This document shows positions 44,969 to 57,191 of a stretch of 64,000 nt of DNA, one piece after another. How positions within the stretch are numbered: the stretch's first letter is position 1; each line of letters starts with the position of its first letter. This DNA is from Rhodotorula mucilaginosa (lineage: Eukaryota > Basidiomycota > Microbotryomycetes > Sporidiobolales > Sporidiobolaceae): assembly GCA_034406715.1 (NCBI GenBank), contig CP137866.1, positions 62,001 through 126,000 of the forward strand, read 5' to 3'. The notes beneath the pieces were generated by a model that searched no databases, was not told the origin of the DNA, and saw nothing but the letters and a program-made list of their open reading frames with translations. The position numbers and the translations under genes were made by a program.

Positions 44969-47900
44969 ATGGCGGTGCGGCGGCCAGTCATGCGCGCTCC
45001 CAGGGTAAAGGCCCCGAGAAAGGTCAGTCAGTTCTTCAACTCTCCGGATGGCGGACCAAGTCGAGCCCTTCCTCAGGGCGCGCTCGTTCTGCTAAACGGT
45101 GAAGTCTTGAAAGCTGACAAAGGTATCACAATCCGCAGCAAGCCGAACCGATTGATGCGACGCTCGACCGGTTGAAGGAGGCGATTCAGCAAATCCAGCG
45201 GCACAACGTTTCGCAACTCTCGTTCGAGGAACACTACCGCTACGCTTACAACCTCGTCTTGCACAAAAAGGTACGCCAGCCCAGTCGAGCAGCGGGCAAC
45301 GTGCGGGAGAGAGAGTGTGCCGGAGTCCCTGACCACCCTCACTGTGTGACTTTGCAGGGCCATCTCCTCTACAACGCCATCGCCGAACTCATCTCGGCCC
45401 ACCTCGAATCCGAAACGCGCGAAAAGATCGTCCCCGTGTTCCCGCAATCCGCCAACGCGATCGCTTCGTCCAGTGCCGGTCAGGCAGGGACGAGTGCCGC
45501 CGCGAGCGAAAACATTGCGGCGGCCGCGGCGGGCCAGTTGTTCCTCGACCGGGTCAGGGATGTCTGGGAGGATCACATTGCCTGCATGAGCAAACTCAGA
45601 GACGTGCTCAAATACCTCGTGCGTCCCCCCATTTCCCTTGTCAACTTCGCTCTTCAAATATCCCGCTCATACCGAATACGCGACCGGCAGGACAAAGTCT
45701 GGACGAACCCTTCCAACGGAATCCCCGCCGTCTTTGATCTCGGTCTCTCGCTCTTCTTCCACCATGTCATCCTCTTCTCGACGAGTCCGAAACCGGCCAC
45801 GAACGGCAGTTCTTCGCACTCTCGCTCCTCCTTGGCTCCGATCTCGCCCTCGCAGCGACCAACAGCCGACCCCGCCTGCGTAGCCCACCACCTGATCTCG
45901 ACCCTCCTGAACGTGATCCGGATCGAACGCGAGGGCGAAGTCGTCTCGCGGTCCGCGATCGACAGCACCGTCAAGATCCTCTCGCGCCTAACCGACGAAG
46001 GGGCCGTCCCCTTGCCCGTGCAAGCCTCGCAAGGGACCGGGTCGGGTTCACCCGTGGTCAGCGCGAGTGCGGCCAATGCGCGGGCTCGGACGGTCATGGG
46101 CGAGGGACCTCCCGGGGCGAAGGAGAGCGCGTACAAGACGGCGTTCGAGCAGGCGTTCTTGAGGCAGACGGAAGAATTTTACCGACTCGAGAGCGCGCGG
46201 TTGTTGCTCGAGTGCGATTGCCCGAGTTTCCTCAAGCGGGTGCGTTCCTAAACTTGATTTCCCATCTAGACGCCTTCGCCTTTCCTCAGATCTGCGCGTT
46301 TTAGCCATCTGGAACTGACATGGCGCGATGTGTCCCGACCTACAGATAAACCGGCGCCTCGAAGAAGAATCGACGCGAGCGCAGTCGTACCTCGGCGCCT
46401 CGACCGAACCTCTCCTCATCTCACTGCTCGACAACGTCCTGATCGAACAGCACCTCTCCTCGATCCTCGAACACCCCGCCTCGGGTCTACCGACGTTGAT
46501 CCAGGACTCGCGTGTCGAAGACCTCAAGTTGATGTATACGTTGTTCGGGAGAGTCGGGAAGGGTCACGTGGCGTTGCAGAAGGGCATCTCGGCGTGGATT
46601 GTTGGGATCGGCAAGCAGGTCAACGAGGGCGTGTCGCTTTCGGCGAATCCGTCTCCGCCAACCGGTGACTCGAACGACGCGTCCGGGCCGCCGAAGGCTG
46701 CTGGCGACGAGGACGAGGCCGTGGCCGTGGCGGCGGCGGCGGGAGGAGGAGGAGCAACCGCGAAAAAGCTCCCCGCCGCAGCCGCTGCAGCAGCGGGTGG
46801 ACCGATCAATGCCAAAACGAAGGCGGCACTCGCGTGGGTGCAGGACGTCCTCGACTTGAAGGACAAGTTTGACCTCCTGCTGGAGAAGGCGTTTGCGGGA
46901 GACAAGGCGTTCGAGAAGAGCATCAACGATGTGAGTCGTGCGGGCACCTCTCTCCTCCGGCAAACCTCATATAGTCAAATGAGACCGGTCGCTGATGTAG
47001 TGGCGTCGAACCCGACTCGCAGGCCTTCTCGGTTTTCGTGAACGAGAACCGCAAGTCGCCCGAGTTCATTTCGCTCTTCATCGACGAGAATCTCCGCAAG
47101 AATCTCAAGGGCGTAAGTTCGCCCGCCATCTCTATCGTGCGAGCAATCGGGTGCTGACGGGTATCTGCTCACCTCGAACAGAAGAGCGAAGCCGAAGTCG
47201 ACGAGGTGCTCAACAAATCGGTCGCCGTCTTCCGCTACCTCACCGAGAAGGACGCCTTTGAGCGCTATTATTGCCAACACCTCTCGAAGCGGTTGCTGAA
47301 CCAGAAGTCGGTCTCGGACGACGCCGAGCGGAACATGCTCGCCAAGTTCAGGATTGAGGCGGGTTCGCAATTCACCAAGGCGGCCGAGGGGATGATGAAA
47401 GACGTCAAGGTCTCGGAAGACATGGTTGAGGAATACAAGCGATTCCAAGACCGTGCATCGATCGTGAGCCAATTTCACGGTGATACCCTAGCCACAAGCC
47501 GTGTCGGGCTGACAGCGATCTCTCCATTCACGAAACAGAAGGCGCCCTTCGAGATGGTCCCGGTCATTTGCGGTTCCAACGTCTGGCCGTTCCCCGCCAA
47601 GGACAAGCCCTGCACCCTCCCCAAGATCCTGCAAGACGGCATCCGGTCCTTCGAGACGTTCTACCACAAGAAGCACACGGGCCGCAAACTCACGTTCATG
47701 GCGGACCACGGTAGCGTCGAGGTCAAGACTCGCTTCAAGAACCGGACGCACGAACTCAACATCTCGACGTATGCGATGGTCGTGCTCGCGCTGTTCGAAG
47801 GGCTCGGCGACGACGAGAAGCTCAGCTACCGAGTGAGTGCTCGCTCAAGGTTGGTTCGGCGCCCGCGAATTCTAGCTTTGGAAAGCTGACCGCCTGGTGC

Positions 47901-48518
47901 TAGGACATTGCCAACTCGACCAACATGGTCGCCGCCGAACTCAAGCGCACCCTGCAAACGCTCGCCTGTGCGAAGTACAAGGTCCTGACCAAGCACCCGA
48001 AAGGCCGCGACATCAGCGAGTCGGACTACTTCTCGTTCAACAGCGGCTTCACTGCGCCGCTGGCCAAGATCCGGATCCAGACGATCGCGGCCAAGGTTGA
48101 GACGGACGCGGAGAGGCGGGAAACGGAGCTCAAGGTCGAGGAGGCGAGGAACACGCAGTGCGATGTGAGTCTCTGACCTTTTGTGCGCTCTGGCAGTCTC
48201 GAAGGCAACTACTGACCATCATGCGTGTCCTCCCCAACAGGCGTGTGTGGTCCGGATCATGAAGGATCGGAAACAGCTCGCGCACATCGACCTCGTCAAC
48301 GAAGTGATCCGCCAGCTGTCGCACCGCTTCCAGCCGTCTCCGCAGATGGTGAAAAAGTCAATCGAGAGGCTGATCGAGAAGGAATACCTCGAGCGGGACG
48401 AAGCCGACCGCAAAAAGCTGAAATACGTGGTGAGTCTTTTTGTGTTGGGCGGGTTCGGGCTCGCGCTCGCAATGTCATCCGGTTACTGATCTTTACCCTC
48501 TCTATCGCGCAGGCTTGA
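44969..48518 (+). CDS. CUL3: Cullin-3, scaffold of BTB-type ubiquitin ligases
   Basis: Cul3 joins BTB adaptors at its N-terminus to Rbx1 at its C-terminus. Exons 44969-45030, 45123-45270, 45358-45618, 45691-46239, 46346-46930, 47023-47112, 47182-47463, 47539-47832, 47904-48164, 48241-48429 and 48513-48518 sum to 908 residues. The basic start (RAPRVKAPRK) and EAIQQIQRHNVSQLSFEEHY match Cul3 better than Cul1 or Cul4. The cullin homology region has FERYYCQHLSKRLLNQ and GSQFTKAAEGMMKD. The neddylation site is the Lys in VVRIMKDRK, and the chain ends K-Y-V-A as cullins do, the last two codons being on a 6-nt exon. An Ala/Gly-rich insert (about 46690-46800) interrupts the helical repeats. The first intron's donor (GTTCTT) is weak and provisional. 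Confidence 0.95.
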
Positions 48519-49028
48519 TCCCCCGCATCTCTACGCTCGCTTCCGCTTTGCCTTTGTTGTTCTCCTTCGTATACTACTTTGACTTTGTCTTCTTCTCGCA
48601 TTGTCGTTCAGCCTCCCGCCACCCCGCCAATCTGCTTCCATGCGAGACGTGTGACTTCGCGGACGTTCTGGGCAAGTGGGCAAGATTAGCGTCATGTCCC
48701 GAGACGCCGACGGTGCACAGTCCGCGTGCGTTCGGCCGGGGAGACTCCTGTTCGTCGCGTGAGAAGGTCATAGCGCGACTCCGTCCTTCCGGGCCGGAAA
48801 CTCTTTGGGTGAGACGGACACACGCTTCCTTGTCCCTAGTCTCTACCCCGCGTGTACAGGTAAGAGAGAGCATCCGGCGACCCTATGCGCGATCGCGACG
48901 CGAGAGTTCGAATTTGCTGACCTTGCTCTCTCGTCACGCCAGCTTGCGCCACTTTGGCGGCCTCACTAGTCACGGCACCGCCTCCTGTCCGCGCAACTCC
49001 GGGGACTCTGAATAACGTGCTCGGTCAG
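48519..49028. other. Intergenic with a possible 5' exon
   Basis: About 510 bp between CUL3 and a serine-rich gene. An ATG at 48694 opens a short frame ending at a GTGAGA donor (about 48759) whose phase fits the acceptor at 49026-49028, so the downstream gene may start here. The intron would be about 270 bp, long for this window, so this is tentative. Confidence 0.3.
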
Positions 49029-51020
49029 CCTCGAAGGCCGGCTCACGGTGGATGGCGCTACTGCCACCGGCGAGCAGTCAATTCCGCGAACTCTCCCGCC
49101 CTGCTCACCCAGCGCAGCCGTTGCCGGCAGCCTCCTCCCGTCGCTCGAGCCGCAGTGCGTTGCTCGATCCCCGTCGCCGCTTGAACTGTCTGGGCTAGTC
49201 GGTCGCACGGGAGGCGCCGAGTGGGATCACGACTCAAAGGCAGCGTCGAGAGCTCGACGACGAACGCAGACTGGGAACCGGTCGCCGACGCTTTCGGGTA
49301 CTGACAGTGTCTTGGGCACACCGTTCATGGGTACTCTCGGACCGTCGGCGCAGCTCTGTGAAGCACGCAAATACCCTATGGAGCGGGAAGCGCGCCTAGA
49401 TGGCGACGGCGCGTCAAACGCGCGCAGGTCTGGCGGCTTTGACCCTGCTGGGCCGACTTCGGACGACGAGGAAGAGAGGAGAGGTCGCCGGCTGCTTCGA
49501 CCCAGCGCTACCTCAAGCACTTGCAATCCGTCGAGGAGCCGTACACCGTCAATGCGTACGAGTCGAAAGCCTCCGAAACGCTTGCTCAGTCCCGACGGCA
49601 AGGGCCCTCCTTGGTGCGCTTTCCACTTCCGACAATTCTCTTCAAGATCGAGTCTACTCACGAGTCAATTTCCGACTCCTTAGTGTCTGCGAAGAGACAC
49701 TTATGAGCTCTCCGGCGACGACTGCCTGGGCCGGATCGCCGCCGACGGATGTCACCTTGCCACGGCATTCCTCGGTTCACCCGCAATCGCCTCCGAACAC
49801 CGACCCGCAATTCGCACGCCTGCAGCAAGCGTCTCCCCCTCGCACAGATACTGACTCTCTCGGCTGCGGTCCGAAGCCTGGTCGTCGCCAATCGATCGCC
49901 TCCGAGCGTCTCGCTCGCTTCGTCGAGTCTCAAACTCCCTCCTCCAGCGATCCGCAGCAAAGCCCGCCATCGTCGCCGCCCCGCGCAGTCCGTTTCCAGC
50001 GCCGATACTCTGTCTCCATTCTGCCCGAAGATGCAGAACGAGGCGGATCTGCGACCCCGCTGGACCAAACTCCCGGGGTCGGTGAGAAAGATCGGTCTCA
50101 CTCGGGCTCGTCCAGCTCGATCGCCTCTTCGCTGCTCTCGCGCTACTTCTCGCTAGATTCGAGTCGTGCCGGGTCGACTTCCAGCGAATCGGATTCGACC
50201 TTCCTCCCCACCACGAGCTATGGCGACCCCGACGAGGAAGAACGCGGTGTCTTTTGTTCCTCGCCCGAAGAGCTGCACCCGCCGCCACCATCAGCCTTCT
50301 TGACCTCCGCCTGGTCCTCGCTCACTTCCCTATCCGCACTCTCGTTCGCCTCCACCTCGATCGTCACCAGTCAGCAAGTTCCAGAGATCGGCGAACAGAA
50401 TACCGCAGTCGCTCGGAACTGCCAGAAGAGGAGCGCGCACGCTTCGTGGCCGCCGTCTCCGCCTTCCTCGCCCGAGACGAACGCGGACTCAGGCATCGCG
50501 GCGCAGACGTCGTCGTCTCGCCTCTCAAACTGGTCCTCCATCCGATCCATCCACGTCCGCTTCCGTCCTTGCGCCCTCTCGCTCGACAACGGCGACGCAA
50601 ACGCAGGCGCAGGAGCAGGAGCAGGAGCAGCGGACGATGCCGACGCCACCGTCAACGCATTCACCTTGCGCATACAGGACCTCGCACTCCAGCAGCAGCA
50701 GCAGCAAGCCGTGACCAATCCCACCGCAGCGTCGCTATTCCTCCATAGCCCCACGGGACTCAGTACGATGCCGTCCCGCTGGCCGCGCGTCGAAACTTGC
50801 GTCGGAAGTCCGCCATTGATCAAGATCGAGTATTGGAGCGGGAGGAAGAAAGAGGTCGTTCCGCAGGGCGTGGATCTTGACCAGGTGCGTCCGGTTCTAT
50901 TTTTACTGAGATCAGCTCCGACGCATGCTGGCCGGCAATGCGTGGTGTCCCACGCTGATTCTCGAGATGCCCGTTGCACAGCTACTCGACCTCGTTCTAA
51001 CACCGTTTCATCGTACGTGA
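49029..51020 (+). CDS. Serine/proline-rich protein of unknown function
   Basis: Two well-joined exons form the core: one ending in SPDGKGPP near 49612 and one from the TAG acceptor just before TGTCTGCG (about 49683) to 50883, followed by 50982-51020, which ends with LLDLVLTPFHRT. The frame runs through both introns without a stop. The protein is about 600 residues, rich in Ser, Pro, Thr and Gln, with a polyGln-Gln run (about 50690-50710) and a short ordered patch near the end (PPLIKIEYWSGRKKEV). No domain is recognised. Disorder and phospho-site-like S/T-P motifs suggest a regulatory or cytoskeletal protein, but this is speculation. The 5' end is uncertain. Confidence 0.5.
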
Positions 51021-51311
51021 GCTTCCTGTGGAAATTTTCACTCTCTTGATCCTATTTCCAAATGGCCGTATTCTACCATCGCTCCTGCCTACGTCCACGG
51101 CTTGCATTCCGTACCTGCTCCAGCTTCCTTCGAGTCGTGGATCGCTGTCATCATTAGCTCTCACCGTGCTCCGCATATGACCTTCCGTCCGCGCAATCTG
51201 TCTTGACGAAACAAGTCCAGCCGCCCTGCCGAAATGTAGCACAATCAACGTTGATGATAACGACAACGTTTTTGTGAATGATCTCAGACGATGAAAAGAA
51301 TCGACCGATTC

Positions 51312-52347
51312 CTACGCTGTCCTCCGCCGAGCCTCTTCTTCCTGCTCTAGTTGCATCTCCCTCTTGACCTCTTCCATGTTCTTCTCGAGTTCTTCAGCTC
51401 GTTTCCGCTCTTCCTCCCTCCTCGCACTGCTCTTCCACCCTTCCTTCGCCGCCGTCGCAGCGACGCCATGCTGCTGAGCATGCTCGACCTCTCCGATTCT
51501 GTCCCACATCTGTTCGATCGTCCTGCCGTACGTCTCCCTCGCTTGCGGAGTAAACACGTGTACGACAAGCGTGCCCGCGTCGAGGAGGGCCCACCCGGTG
51601 CCTGCGTCGGAAGCGGAAGGCGATCTTGAGGACGACGAAGAGCGGGACGTGCGCAGGTTGCGGGATCGGGCGTGCTTGGTCGGAGCGGCGGGGAGACCGT
51701 GGATCTCGGGACGGGTGGAAGGAGGAGCGAAGGGAGGAGGAGCTGCGACGGATCCGTCCGGAGAAGAAGTGGCGTCGAGCGAGAGTTCGACCGGGTTTGC
51801 CGCAAGCTGCGAACACGCGCGCTGGGTCAATTTCTCACCGCCAAAAGATTGCTGGAACAGCAGCGCCAAAACAACCCACGTGTCGCTTGACTCCCTCGAT
51901 CGCACCTCGAAGTCCTCGTTCCCTGCCGTGGCGGAGAGTGGTGCACACGATCCAGTCGCACCAGCTCGCGTCCGGATCTGCCTCCCTCGCGTGGATGTAG
52001 AGGAGCGAGTCCTTATCGAGAAAGGGCGACGTCGAGAGATAGGCGTGCAAAGGGTGCAGCGCTGGCGAGAGGTGAGCAGGCGGAGCGGTCGGAACGGGAG
52101 CGGTTGCGAGTCGAGGCGAGGTGTCGTCGCCCTCCTCGGCGGCGTTGGTCGATGAGCCGGTCGGAGCTGTCTCTGGGTCTACGAACCACGGCAGCGGTTC
52201 GGCTGCAGTCCTCGGGCGCGGTGTAGTCGCAAAGTGACGAGCTTGCGGCGAGGGCAGCGGAGTAGAGATTCGCGCGACTCGAGTGCAGCGCGGGGAGGAC
52301 GCGATCGCCCGCGTGCAAAGATGTCCGCATGCACGTGCCAGTGTCAT
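51312..52347 (-). CDS. Mitochondrial RsfS/MALSU1-type ribosome silencing factor
   Basis: RsfS binds uL14 of the large ribosomal subunit and aids assembly or blocks subunit joining; in yeast the domain is the N-terminal half of Atp25. Two exons (52347-51880, 51806-51312) give 320 residues. The start region is an Arg/Ala/Ser-rich mitochondrial presequence. The domain is split: DWIVCTTLRHGRERGLRGAI precedes the intron and WALLDAGTLVVHVFTPQARE, ending YGRTIEQMW, follows it. These are the two classical RsfS blocks, but an unusual Ser/Pro-rich insert of about 70 residues separates them. The C-terminus is a charged coiled coil (Glu/Arg-rich). The Atp25-specific C-terminal half is absent. An earlier in-frame ATG is at 52359. 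Confidence 0.82.
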
Positions 52348-53209
52348 TCTGCCTCGCATCAATCGCTGTACGTGACTCGAGGGAGAGAGACCGACTTTGA
52401 GATGCACCGCCTCCTTTCCTGACAACGAGCCTCCCCTCAGCCAAATCAGCTTTCTCATCGCTCGAACGGCGAGTTCTCGTACGCCGTGACCCTGCGCCTA
52501 TCGAGAGTCCGACCAGATACTGGGGGGATGGCTGGGCCTCGGAACAGCAGCGGCCTACTCATGTCCCCACCTCGCTGGTGCATTGGCAGACTGGCCCTTG
52601 CTTGCTGGCCCTCTCCCGCGGCCGGATCAGCGACCGCAGACGGCGGACAACCTGTCTCTCGAAGGGTCTACGTACTGCCCTGCGTCTACTCCCATGTATC
52701 GAAATGCTCGAAAAGCTGCTTCGACGAAACGACATTGCTCAGCTCGGGTCGAAGGAGCTTATCTTTCGAACCTCGCACTGAGACCCGGCCATCTTCGCGT
52801 CGGCCAACGCTATCGCAGCCGAACTGATGTGCGCGATACGTACAATCTGCACGCCCTCCTCTCTTGCGCGCTCGCGGGGGCGGATGAGACACGGCAAGCT
52901 CTCCCTCCACTGCAGACCTCCACCCCCTTCTTCCGGCCAACGCGGCCAAGTCGCGCGAATCACCCGGCCGGGGAATCGCTGTCCGCCTACCCTAATCGAT
53001 CCCGTAATCAGTGCCGAAGGAGCTTAAGGAGATCGTCGTCGACAATTGTCCCTGATCCGCTGATCGTGACATGGCTTATCTCGTCACTCCTCAGGACTCG
53101 ATGTCCTTGGTCGCTCTTGCTTTCCTTTTGATTCTTTCTTGTTCTCCTCCGTGCTATTCCGACTGGCTTTGATCGCTGTGCTGCCTGTGCAGATACCCTT
53201 TCTTTCAGG
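52348..53209. other. Intergenic, divergent promoters of RsfS and amidase genes
   Basis: 862 bp with several short open frames but none with family resemblance or convincing splice partners. It should contain the promoters of both flanking genes. Confidence 0.5.
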
Positions 53210-55992
53210 ATGAGCTCCCTCGCTCGTCTGGCTGCAATCGCCGCCCTCTTGGCCGCTACGGTCGTCCATGCAGCAGCCCTCGCCGGCAACGAAGGCTACG
53301 CCGCCAACTTGCGCATCGATAAGCGCCTTGTCCCAGTTGGTGCCGGCGCTGCGCACGGATCGGTTCATCGTCGGACGATCGAGTCCGAGACGGACTCTCC
53401 CATGTCGACCTCGTGCGTTCCACTTCCTCTTCCTCGCGACAACAAGCCAAACAAGTCTGACCAGTACAATCCCTACACCAGCTCTTTCACGGACCAGAAC
53501 GCTACCGTCTTTATGACCGTATACGGCGAGCAGGCGCAGACGTACACGCTCGACAAGACGGGCGGATCTTTCGGCGAGCAGAACGACCTCGTCCCGGTCA
53601 CGGTGCTCGACGTATCGGCCTCGGACGACTGTGCCGCCCTCCAAGACAAGCTCACCTGGTGGGAAACGGTCGACGACGTCTTTACGACCGAGAACTTCAT
53701 GAAGGGTAAGTCGTCCGTGTGTGAGCTTCTCAAGTTGGGTTCAACTTCTGAGAAGAGGCCCTTGAACAGGCATTATGTTGCAGTCGGGTGACGCGAGCGC
53801 CTTCACCTCGACCATCCTGTCATGCTTCGATGCCTACAACCCGTCGTTCCTCGCTGTGTCGGCCACCACCATTCCTGCCGCGCTCGACGCCGCCTCTGCT
53901 GCCCCCGTCGCGTCCTTCTACGCCGAGGGCAATGCGGAGATTCCGCAAGGTCCTTACATGGCCGAAACGTTCACGACGGGCAACCGCGTCCGGCTTTCCA
54001 AGGTGTACCGCGTCTACCGTGACGAGATGCAAGCGTTTACCGCTCCCGCTGTTCCGGACAAGTCAGGCGAGTACTTCCACCAACTTTCGGCCGAGGTCCC
54101 TGGGATGAACACGCTCTCGATCCCGGTCCCGTCGCGCGTCTATACCTTGAACGTCACTTCGCCGCGTCCGCTCGAGGGCATGCGCGTCGCCGTCAAGGAC
54201 ATTTACGATCTCGCCGGTTTCAAAACTGGCTGCGGCAACCGAGCATAGTGAGTTCTCTTTGGTCGTTTTGTAATCTGTCCGAGGGCAGTAAGTTGACAAT
54301 CTTCCGGACCGCCAGCTTCAACCTTTACGACGCCGCGAAAAAGTCAGCGTACTCGGTCCAGAAGCTCATCGATGACGGCGCCATCATCGTCGGTAAAGTC
54401 AAGACGAGTCAGTTCGCCAACGGTGCCGCCGTCTCGGCGGGGTGGTTTGACCAGTTGGCGCCCTACAACCCGCGCGGCGACGGCTACCAATCGCCGTCGA
54501 CTTCTTCCGCCGGCAGTGCTGCGGGCCTGGCCGCGTACGATTGGCTCGACTATGCGATCGGCAGCGACACGGGAGGATCGATCCGCTACCCTGCTGGCGC
54601 TTGCGGTCTGTACGGCTTGAGGCCGTCGTGGGGTGCGCTGTGCCGATGGCTTCGAGGCTCGACACGCCGGGCTTCTTTGCCCGCTCCGGAGACGACCTCG
54701 CCAAGTTTGGCAAGGTGAGCTGTTCTCTTGCCTCGCTGCATGCAGTGAAGTCAGTCGATGCTGACCATCTCGTCCGTCCGCTCTAGGCTTGGTTCGCAGG
54801 CACGAACGCGACTCGCTCTTTCGAATCATTCCCCGCCGTTGTCCGCGCTCCGGAGGACCTGATCGCCAGCACTGGTGCTGCGCGCCCTATCGTGCCTCTC
54901 CTCCAAGTTTGGGGCACTGTTACAGATTACGTCGCTGATTCTGGTCTGCTCTGCAGTACAGCCGCTTCGTGTCCCAGCTCGCGGGCTTCCTCGGCGGCCG
55001 AGTCGACAATACGTCGTACTATGGTCAGTGGAACGAGACTATCGGTCATGAAGTCGGCGCGGATCTCCCTTCTTACGGCAATGTCAGCTGGACCGTCGTA
55101 CGTCATGTCCTTGCTTCCTAGAGCTGTTTCGCAGCTTTTCCGCTAAACAGAGTCCTCGGGTCTGCAGTTCGTCGGCTACTACCAATCTCTCAATCTCGGA
55201 GACCAGTTCTTTGCCGACTACGAGCGCATGGATGGTGGACGGCGTCCGACTATGTGAGATCCTCCGACCCCTTGACCCTGCTCGCCGGCGCTTCGGGCTG
55301 ACCCGGTCTTTCTTTCTTTTGACAGCGACGCAACTGTCGACGTTCGCTGGAATTACGGTCGTCAAGTTGGACTTGAAGGGTACAATCAGGCGCTGGACGT
55401 CAAGGCACATGTCAAGAAGGTGAGGCCGAACGACCGTAAGGCACTTCTCCGCTAAACACGCACTGATCTGGGTACCGCGCTCGCAAACAGTTCGCAGAGC
55501 GCTACCTCACTCCCATCAGCAACACGACCTGTAGCGAATCGTTGTTTGTCTACCCCAACAGCGACGGAAGCTCGCCCGATTACCGAACGGTTTTCCCCAA
55601 CTACCCGCGTCCTGCATTCGGCTGGGGCCCGCAAACGACCTGCATCTACGCCGACTCGCCCGATATCACGATTCCGAGTACGTGTGACCTGGGTGGTCCG
55701 GATTCGCTATGAAAGGCGCGAGCTGACATTCCCGCGCGAGCTTTGCAGTCGGCCAGATCCCGTACAACTCGACGGTCGACGGCGTGACCGAGTATTTGCC
55801 CGTGACGGTCAACATTAACGCCGCCGCAGGATGCGATTTTATGCTCTTCACTCTCGCCGAGAGCTTGCACGTAAGTCTGCTGTCGTCCTTCCTTCGAAGG
55901 GGGTCAAACAACAGCGGCGCTGACCGACTCCCGCTTTCATCCAGAATGCCGGCATTATCACAGAGGTCAAGACCGGTCGCACGGCTTTCTGA
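53210..55992 (+). CDS. Amidase-signature enzyme with signal peptide
   Basis: About a dozen exons, beginning 53210-53705, 53770-54246, 54316-54714 and 54787 onward. Residues 1-22 ([22 protein letters not shown]) look like a signal peptide. A domain of about 300 residues of unknown fold precedes the amidase part. The Ser-cisSer-Lys triad is visible: Lys in [20 protein letters not shown], cis-Ser in TSSAGSAAG and the nucleophile in [13 protein letters not shown]. Later exons give [48 protein letters not shown] and the final [11 protein letters not shown]. The frame breaks near 54638-54640: after LRPSWGA the match resumes as [20 protein letters not shown] one base out of register. This is either an assembly error or a disabling change. 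Substrate unknown. Confidence 0.78.
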
Positions 55993-56233
55993 CCAGTGTA
56001 TGGTGGCTGTTCTGTCACTGGTCATACTGCTCTGTCTCCGCTGTTGCACTGCATCTGTAATTGCAGTCACAAATTCCTTTGCCCTCAGACGTGTCCCACC
56101 AGACCGCCTCTCATGCTTGAGCTTGCCAGGTTGCCAAGATCACGTCACGTCAAGACCCCCAAATTCTTCCCCAACTTGATGATTACGTACCAAATGGCGC
56201 CGAACTGATGGTTCAAACAAGCAGTTTCAGCAT

Positions 56234-56862
56234 TCAAACTTTCTAGGCGTATCTCCTCGCGACGAGCATGAGAGGGAGACCTCGACCAACTCACCAAGGC
56301 AGCGCCGAACACGAAAAAGATGATATGCTAGGCGTGCGTACAGTCCGTCAGCCGGAGCGCCCGAATACAGCTGAACTTCTTCATTTGTACTTACTCTCGT
56401 TGTAAAGATTGCTCTCCACTGAATTCTCTGCGAGAACGAGCGACGTGCTGGCTGAGTTGGCGTCGGACCGCCGTCTGACGGAGCGGTCTGGCCGACGTGA
56501 TGGGCTGCGGAGCGCGAGGAACGCGAACCACTGCGAGAATGAGCTGTGTTGCCCCGGCTGTTTCCTGGCTCGGCAGAGGTAGTGTGAGCATGAGCGATGA
56601 GGCTTTCTTCGTCAAACGGGCTGTGAAAAGGCTGCATCTCTATCTCTTCTTCATCGTCATGTCCCGGTCGGACGATAGCCCGGCGAGGGCGAGAGGGACC
56701 TTCGCCAGCACTGCTGTCGGAACCGGATCGATGCAGGCCGTACGAAGGGCTATACAGCGCCCGGTCGCGTCGAGCTGGGTGTCCGTATGATTCGTCGGAC
56801 GAAGAGTCGGAATCGCTCGATCGACGACTCATTCGGCGGGAGGTCGACTGATTGCGAGGCAT
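56234..56862 (-). CDS. Small serine-rich protein with hydrophobic C-terminal tail
   Basis: Three exons (56862-56395, 56327-56295, 56242-56234) give 169 residues. Most of it is polar: SRRMSRRSSDSDSSSDES near the start and several Ser/Arg runs. The 33-nt second exon encodes the hydrophobic run HIIFFVFGAAL and the 9-nt third exon adds K-V and the stop. The donor GTAAGT at 56394 and in-phase joins support this model; unspliced reading would give a longer, less plausible C-terminus. The tail could anchor the protein in a membrane, though 10-11 hydrophobic residues are short. No family recognised. It converges with the amidase 241 bp away. Confidence 0.5.
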
Positions 56863-57191
56863 CCTTGCTGAGGGTCCAGGGGAACACAGAAGAAGAGCAA
56901 GCGCAGGAACGAACGGCAGAGCGTCGTGTCGACGGGCAAGGAGGAGGAAATCGATCCGCGGACATGCCGAATGCGCGTGCGTGGCAAGATACGCGGACAA
57001 GCCGCAGGTGCACGGACCCGCTCGAAGGCTGTGCAAGTGTCCGACGTGGCCTTGTCCGGTCTTCTGCGAGCGTGCAGCCCTTGTAGAGCGACAATGAGGA
57101 GAGACTTATATACATCTTTGGATACTACCTACACGCTGCTTGCGTTTGACCGGCCGACATGGATCCGAGCGTCTCCCGAGGTCGGCTGCGC
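56863..57191. other. Intergenic, promoter of small serine-rich gene
   Basis: 329 bp between two minus-strand genes. No supported coding sequence or motif recognised. Confidence 0.4.
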
